From the NCBI GenBank assembly GCA_003952965.2, contig CM025849.1, positions 14,993,064 to 15,057,063 on the forward strand: DNA of 64,000 bases, in the 5' to 3' direction. How positions within the stretch are numbered: position 1 is the stretch's first letter; each line of letters starts with the position of its first letter. The notes under the pieces were generated by a model. That model did not search any database. It was not told the DNA's origin and worked only from the letters and a program-made list of their open reading frames with translations. A program made the translations under genes and the position numbers. This DNA comes from Morella rubra. Taxonomy: Eukaryota > Streptophyta > Magnoliopsida > Fagales > Myricaceae. Shown piece after piece: positions 57,773 to 64,000 of the stretch.

Positions 57773-58210
57773 TACAAAATCCAGGTTAGAACCTGGTCAC
57801 CATAACCAAAGGCTTGGTCGTGCCTTACAAAACCCAGGTTAGAACTTGCTCGCCATAGCCAACGGCTTGGTAGTACATCTACAAAACCCAGGTCAAAACA
57901 TGGTTGCCATTGCCAAAGGCTTTCCTCGTGCCTCTACAAAATCCAAGTTGGAACCTAGTAGCCATAGCCAAAGGCTTGTTCATGCCTCTACAAAACTCAG
58001 GTTGGAACATGGTTGCCATAGTCAACAACTTGGTCATGCCTATACTAAACCTAGGTTAGAACCCGGTCGCCATAGCCCAAGGCTTGGTCGAGCCTCTACA
58101 AAACCCAAGTTCCATAGCTAAAGGCTTGGTCGTGCCTCTACAAAACCTAGGTTGGAACTTGGTCGCCATAGCTAACAGCTTGGTCATACCTCTACAAAAC
58201 CCAGGTTTCG
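57773..58210 (+). repeat. 54-bp tandem repeat, about eight copies
   Basis: The unit is like CAAAACCCAGGTTGGAACCT, then GGTCGCCATAGCC, then AAGGCTTGGTCGTGCCTCTA. One copy (about 58098) has an internal deletion of ~10 bp. As 54 is divisible by 3, some copies keep one frame open. It lies between integrase and the polypurine tract. Confidence 0.9.
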
Positions 58211-58351
58211 AAATGAGGAATGTGTTGTATACGGCTCCCCCCCTTTTTCCCCTAAGTGGATTTTAAATGAAGCCCTAAGACCTCTCACGTTACTTGCTGG
58301 GCTAGGAGAATAGGCCAAAGCCCAGTTCTGTCCCCTTCCTTTCAGACCCTT

Positions 58352-58660
58352 GAAGGAGGGGGGATTACTGATAGAGTCTCATATTGTACTCAGCCCAAAT
58401 AGGAGCCCACTAATCAAATAATGAGCGGGAACAGCAGTCACACTCCAAGCGGGAGTATACCTTCTCCCAAGCCTATAATACAAGGTACCCCCACTCTATT
58501 TTTTATCTCTTGAATACTATTAGAATCCTTTAAATCTCTTAAAGCTCTCTTCCTAATTTTGGCAACGGAGACATTTCTTGGGTGTCACCTTTCCTCTACT
58601 TACTTGTAGATCTAGATCCTTGATCAATTACTCTTCCCGGTGATTTTTGGCATCATCACA
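58352..58660 (+). mobile_element. 3'LTR of the gypsy element with polypurine tract
   Basis: GAAGGAGGGGGGATTAC (58352-58368) is a typical polypurine tract, followed by the LTR start TGATAGAGTCTC at 58369. The LTR ends near CATCATCACA (58655-58660). The exact end is masked by the CACTA end that starts at 58659. It includes TATAATACAAGG (TATA-like) and is the direct counterpart, in inverted orientation, of 51676-51945. Confidence 0.8.
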
Positions 58661-61600
58661 CTAAAAGAAAAATTGTCTTGGGTGTCAAAACAATTTGTCA
58701 CCAAAAGTAATAAATTTGTCAGCAAAACGTTTCCGTATCAAAATACTTTTGACAGACAGTTTGTCACTATAAGCGTGTCACGCAATATTTTGAGTGACGA
58801 CTTGCCAGTTTCGTAAGGAAACATCGGTTGGACGGTCAACATATAGGTCTGGACGATTTTCAATTGGCGTGACGTATGTGTAATCGTCACGAGGGTTGTT
58901 TTTTGTCCATTCGGTTAACATGTTTGCACGCTTTATGTTGCATGATGAAAATCTAATTCGTCACGGAAACACGTGTGCATGGTCCACGCAAATGGTTCCA
59001 ACGTATTTTATATTTATGATGAAAAAATAATTGTCACATAAGGTAACATCCAACCACTTGTCCAACAGTTCGTACCTGGTCTCTATTTTCAAAGAAAAAA
59101 AGAAGAATGCCAGCGAATATAATGTGCGAACGATTAGTTAATGTGCAGATGATCATTAAAAAAGGGCGTGTGGATGGTAATAATCATTGGGACAGTTTTT
59201 GGAACTAACAGCGCGAACATTTATTTAGTATGTCTGGACGTTATTATATCTTCTGGACATTATTATATTTATTTAAATTATGCATTTAATGCACGGTTAT
59301 TATGTCGTCTGGATGTTATGATACTTATTTAAATTATGCATTTAATATGAATTACACGTGATGTGAGGAAATTATTTTAATTATAAAATATAATTAATAG
59401 TTGTCTCTAAAAATATTTAATGGCCATAATCTTAAATAAAATAAATTATGAAAATCGTCATAATAAAAAATAAATTACATAATAGAAATCAAGTCTAAAA
59501 TAAATAATCCACCTAAATCTTCGTTTGGGCGTCATACGAGATGTCATCAGCTGTTTGATGTGCTCTATCATCTACTCACGCATTTCTTGTTCCTTTAGTT
59601 GCATCTTCTGTTCTTGTTGTTCTTCTTGCTTCCGTTGCTTGTCCTCCCATTTTGTGACTTGACCAGAAGCTCTTCATATTCTATCTGTCTAGAGCTCATC
59701 GCCTCTATCTCTACTCTAGCCTCCTCCAATCTCTAGACCAGATCAACGGACAACACTAAAGAAGTCGGTCCAATGTGCTGCACTGATCATCCTAAACCAC
59801 ACACATAGCTCGCTTTCATCCCCAAGACCTCTGTGAAGATCTCCACTTCTATAAATGACCTTCCCTCAGACTCGTGCTCTAATTGTAGCACCTCCATCTT
59901 TTCCTACAAGTTAAGGAGAAAAAAGTAAAATTAATACATTAAATATTAAAATTAATAATGCATAATATAACTTTATATAACTTACAAAATTTTCCCGTGC
60001 ACTATCTGATGTCCACGCACCGTCCTTATTAGTATGTGTTTTTTTGTACAGCAATGCAGGATTAATTTGATCAGTTTCTGAATCTTTTTGCAAACCAAAA
60101 AATGACATATATATTAATTTCCTTAATTATATATTTAAGTAATCATGCGCTATTCTTAGTTGAAAATATTCTTAGATGATTGATCAATACCATCAGAGCT
60201 AACATGCGCTGGAAAGACCTCGAGCCTGAAGTGTGAGCAACCGTCAGCTTAGCCCTATTTTGGCGGTTGATTTCACTCTTCTCTAAAATATATATCTATT
60301 GAGTTAGTAAAAAACATAAGTATAAAGTAAATAAAAATATTAGAATAAACATTTTTACCTGAAATTCTTCAGTACTAAATAATTCGCAGATGGGAGCCCA
60401 ATCTTCCTTCTTCATGTTCGGGTACGGATGTTCTAACACTTCTTTGGTATGGAACAAAGAGTAGTACTGATGCATTCTGTTCCGATGCATTATATACATT
60501 GTGTTCATTGTAGACATCACAATGTTTCAATCCTCTGGCCGATCATAATTGAGGTTAAAGTCATCCTGAAATAAACAATGTTAGTATAATTAAACAATAA
60601 ATAGTAAGCGTAAGCGTAAGCACAATTTATTCTAAGTTACACTTACCAACACTTTATTCATTATGTAAGACTTAACCTCATTGGAGACTTTGGACCACTT
60701 GACCGCATCCAACAACACATGTGATCTCACGAGCAAACCAATATGATTAGAGAGCATCGAAGATGCCTTGTCATCACTGCCCAAACGACCCTCAGGGATA
60801 TGAACACTCAGTTTTCTTGTGATATGAGCCTTCATTAATGCGATTCTGAGCGTCTTACCCTGTACTTGTTTACATGGCCTTTGGGAACAAAATTTTAGGA
60901 GTTGGTAAAAAGGTGAAGAGAGAGAATGAAAAAGTTGGTGAAAAGTGAAAAAGTGTGTGAAAAAGTGAAAAAGAGAGAAAGAATTGTAATGATGATAAAA
61001 CTTTGGGGGTTAAAATTTTGGTTTGCCAAACGCCATGTTAATCCCCGATGTTGCTATATAGAAACAAAAATATTGGCATACCTAAAGAGATTAGGACAAA
61101 AACCATAATGCTAATGATGGTTTGAAATGCTTGCACGCATAACTACTTTGGGTGGTACATGGGCTGATCGTCTCTACTGGAGATGGTGAATCATTGTCTA
61201 CTCCTTTTGAAGGACTTGCCGCGACAACTGCTCTGCCACCTGAATTGCACCGAAGACGTTTTCCCCCAGCTGCCATGATGATGTCCTGTGACTACACAAT
61301 TCGTAAGACATTTTGTAAGAACGAGTGTACTCTCGAAAAGGTGGGAATACCTATGCAGGTAAAATACATAATCTAGAGTTTCAACAAACATGTCATGTAA
61401 AGTGTCATGTAATGCACCTCATATTAATTTGTGGCTCTCTGCTGCAATGACGAAAAATGTTCAAGAATTGTCTCTTTCCATCACCCAACCTGAAGGAACA
61501 CTTTCATTGCCTAATTGTCTATTCAATCATGTGATTCTTACAGACTTGTATATCAATATACCCCACCTCACTGAACTTCTATATATAGTTTTGTTTCTCA

Positions 61601-63250
61601 AGTCTGAAGAAGTTGATCATCAAAGACGTAGTATGTGGGAAAACCTATGGACGTTCTTCCTGATCTAGAGTGCTTTGTCTTCATGATGCTGATATAAAGA
61701 GATTGACGCTCACTTGTAATGCGTCGTGTGGTGCAACTCGTAATAATTCCTAAACGAGACTAAGTGCTACAAAATGAAAAAAAAAATCACAAAATTAATC
61801 ACACAAAACCGTCCAAACTGTGTACGAACCGTTCGCACATGAACAACCTAAGCTATATTGATTCAAACAAAATCGTCCACACACCTCGTACACATTCAAA
61901 CATTTAACAAAATAAACGTTCGGATGGTTACAAGAACCGTTCAGACTGCGATTATCAAAGAAACAAAAACTTCTCAAAAACAAGTCGTGGCAGACCATTT
62001 CAATCCAAAACCATTACATAATAACTACCATTTATGTATCAAATCAATCCCAAACTCTAACTAAACATATGATTACATGATAAACACATAATAACTACAT
62101 GATTATAAGCTACTCAAGTCATTAAATAACAAAAAATCAAGCATAAACACTTAGATTTTACCCAAAACCCACAAATTTCAAAACTCCTCGTACCTCAAAT
62201 CTTCGAAATCCTCCATTTCTCTCTACTCCAGCACTTTCTTAGCTGAATTTCCTACAATGTATATGTATTTTAGTTGTTAGATGCAATTAGAATCGAATAA
62301 ACACAAGAAAATTAAGATTAAAACAAAAAAAAATCAATAAATTAACTATATATACAATAAAATGCTCCAAAATACTTAAATCTATGTTTGAATCTCCTTC
62401 TAGCACTTCTTAAACGATTTATCAACAAATAGACAAAGTTTAGCCGAATTTCAGAGCTTTGGGAGGTTTCGAAGAGTTTTGGCGAATGAGCCATGGTTAC
62501 TGGGTTTCACGGTTTTGAATCTATTCAAGAACCGTCCAGACAACTGAAGAAACGTCCGAACATGATCTGCGTTAAATTTTTTGGCATGAACCTTTACCTC
62601 CAAAATATTCACTACGTTCCAACGGTTATATCCGTTGCACACGACATTTTCAAAACCACGGACGACGCCGTTTTGCCCAAAAAATGATGTCGTCTTCTTC
62701 TAAAACAGTTCACACGGCTAAGATAGAGTAATAAATCTTTGTATTACCTAAACTACATCATTTTTAATACACATATTAACCATGCCCACGATGTTGTCAT
62801 ACCATGTGGACGTATGCCCGTGTAGAACTTCACCATTTTTCTCTTTAAAATGACATTGTTTCTCGTCCAGACTGATGTCTCTACATTCGAACGCTATTAA
62901 CTTAACATATTAAGTTTATATATTGAGTTATGTTAGAATTAGTTAAAGTTAAGACATATCTACAACATAATAGTTAAGTTAACATATAAGTTAAGTAAGA
63001 TTCGAAGTTAAATAATCAACATATGTATTAATATATATATATATATATATTTATATGTTATAGTACAGCATATATATTAACATATATATTAAGTTAGGAT
63101 ATTGAGTTAATTAAGAATTAGTTAAAGTTAATCAACATAAATATCCAAAATAAAAACCATATATCAGCAAATACAAATCCATAAATAAAAGATGTCCAAA
63201 AAATATAGCATAAAATAAAACTAATAAAGTAATAGCATAAAGAGACAGAA
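58659..63250. mobile_element. CACTA (En/Spm-type) transposon, left end and interior; right end not found
   Basis: It begins CACTAAAAGAAAAATTGTC, directly preceded by TCA. Subterminal DNA (58800-59300) has many short copies of (T)GGACG(T/A)T, GTTCG, GTCTGGAC and similar, and related motifs reappear at 61800-62000 and 62520-62880. Such repeated short sites are binding sites for the element's own protein in this class. A Transposase_24-like pseudogene lies inside. No TNP2-type transposase is visible. No inverted CACTA end was found by eye up to 64 kb, so the right limit is a guess. Confidence 0.65.
59500..60880 (-). pseudogene. Transposase_24-like gene of the CACTA element, broken
   Basis: Minus-strand exon pieces, in order: 60835-60652 (VHIPEGRLGSDDKASSMLSN, then VKWSKVSNEVKSYIMNKVL); 60565-60359 (NLNYDRPED, one TGA stop, then MHQYYSLFHTKEVLEHPYPN and WAPICELFSTEEFQ); 60280 to about 60180 (NRQNRAKLTVAHTSGSRSFQ); about 60105-59985 (LYKKTHTNKDGAWTSDSA); and about 59910-59795 (EKMEVLQLEHESEGRSF.., ending VLGMKASYVCGLG). 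The introns have GT-AG borders. This is the order of the plant Ptta/En/Spm 'Transposase_24' proteins, which are the element's DNA-binding partner. A TGA in the second exon and other flaws suggest decay. Confidence 0.75.
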
Positions 63251-63260
63251 TCAGAGTCAT
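60900..63260. other. CACTA interior and flank, no intact gene
   Basis: Besides subterminal-like motifs there is a TA-rich stretch (63020-63060, (TA)n) with AT-rich DNA on both sides. Short ORFs overlap on both strands without recognised families. Confidence 0.4.
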
Positions 63261-63269
63261 GGTGCAAGT

Positions 63270-63978
63270 TCCGAGGGTCCTAATCCAATGGCCTAGAGTA
63301 TCTTCTCCAAGAGCTCCTCCACATTGTCCATCCGTTTCGTGAGCATCCGCAGCTGTGCCGGCGTGGTAGTCATAAACTGCTTGAGATCAAGCATCCGCTC
63401 CTGTATGGTAGTCAGATCCTTCCGTATAGTGGTGACCTCCTCCTTCAGCATGCTATCAAGTATAACATGGTTCTACTCGAGAGTGGTGAGACAGGTATCG
63501 AGATTGATGCACAAATGATGAGTGGGAGCAACAGCTTCCTTCAGCTCCGCCATCCAAGAGTCTACCCAGGCTGGTCGCTCTGTCTACGCCTGCTGACTCA
63601 AACTTTCCCCGACATCATGAACAGGGGTCGCTCTGTCTACGCCTGTAGTTGCTGTCGTTGAAGCTGAGCTGTGGAACGGCTCAAAGTGGTCCGACAGATC
63701 ACACCCAGAGGATTCTTCCTATTCTCATATGGACCATCTATAATACCAACATCATGAAGGAACTGTGTCAGGAGAAGTCTGTTACACAACCCAAAGCTCG
63801 ATGGTGTCTTCGCTTTCGATTGCAGAGTCATGAAAATGTAGAGACGCAGATCCGCAATCAGCCCTCTAGTGGCGATCAGCATTAGCTTGCCCCGCATTAT
63901 AGGACAATCTGTCTTGTGCGCTCTCAACTTGATGTTGTAGGTGAAGATCAAATGCATGATATGCCAGAATGGAGTCAT
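63270..63978 (-). pseudogene. PF20167-like ORF, C-terminal half, runs to window edge
   Basis: The frame 63978-63637 has PFWHIMHLIFTYNIKLRAHK, then MRGKLMLIATRG, then CNRLLLTQFLHDVGI. After stops, the strand continues with a heptad-rich stretch (TTIRKDLTTIQERMLDLKQF, then RMLTKRMDNVEELLEKIL) near 63440-63300, a coiled-coil C-terminus. This resembles the fragment at 49.8-50.2 kb and the ORF at 9.7-4.1 kb. The N-terminal part would lie beyond the right edge. It has one or more stops in the part visible here. Confidence 0.55.
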
Positions 63979-64000
63979 CTCATTCTGGCATACAAAAGAT

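Noticed and set aside
57773..58266. CRISPR-like direct repeats
   Set aside because: The copies abut without unique spacers and vary within the unit; this is a tandem array in a plant retrotransposon.
1..64000. tRNA, rRNA or microRNA genes
   Set aside because: No cloverleaf with A/B boxes, no rRNA blocks and no clear miRNA hairpin were recognised by eye; a tRNAscan-SE or Infernal search would be decisive.

Overview
This window is eukaryotic plant nuclear DNA, almost certainly from a core eudicot with a repeat-rich genome. It is AT-rich, its genes are split by GT-AG introns, and two recognisable plant genes sit between nested transposable elements of plant type. No bacterial-style operons, CRISPR arrays, rRNA genes or tRNA genes are visible. 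The species cannot be named from the sequence alone.

There is one host-gene island, at about 26-41.5 kb, with both genes on the + strand. The first gene (27315-35200, 12 coding exons, 489 residues) is a plant tyrosylprotein sulfotransferase (TPST). This Golgi enzyme sulfates tyrosines of secreted peptide hormones. The second (38524-41374, two coding exons plus a probable 5'UTR intron, 320 residues) is a plant GATA zinc-finger transcription factor of the C-X2-C-X18-C-X2-C class. They are unrelated neighbours in tandem, with about 2-3 kb between them.

The left 24 kb can be read as one old Ty1/copia element on the minus strand, swollen by nested insertions. Its order on the minus strand is: a 5'LTR stub (24042-24112), a primer-binding-like site, gag, protease, integrase, RT and RNase H (24.0-16.3 kb), then an extra ORF of the plant-retrotransposon PF20167-like type (9696-4076), then a 3'LTR (about 2097-3.75 kb). 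It carries a Mutator-like element (10509-16006, long TIRs, 10-bp TSD), a 4.5-kb TG-starting LTR-like element (4341-8837, TSD GTTTT), a 504-bp MITE (16986-17489), a 1018-bp LINE-like retroposon with a 13-bp TSD (18180-19197) and a gypsy-type LTR (about 22.0-23.4 kb). A separate copia-type LTR on the + strand lies at about 397-1694.

The right part (42.7-64 kb) is almost all transposon. It holds two near-identical copies, in opposite orientation, of a long LTR-like element (42731 to the gap, and 52399-56591, the latter with TSD TCACC). There is a 1000-N placeholder gap (44982-45981), a minus-strand Ty3/gypsy pol remnant (46.3-48.0 kb), an internally deleted + strand gypsy element (about 52.0-58.66 kb, gag joined to the integrase end, then a 54-bp tandem array, polypurine tract and 3'LTR), a CACTA-type transposon starting at 58659 with a Transposase_24-like pseudogene, and two further fragments of PF20167-like ORFs (49.8-50.2 kb and 63.3-63.98 kb).

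The most notable points are these: a 4.2-4.5-kb LTR-like family that carries its own gene-like unit with an acidic C-terminal peptide; a copia element with an additional downstream ORF, whose frame is interrupted exactly by one of those LTR-like elements; and a Mutator-like element that carries a GRF zinc-finger pseudogene, a PB1-like transposase remnant and what looks like a captured PPR gene end.
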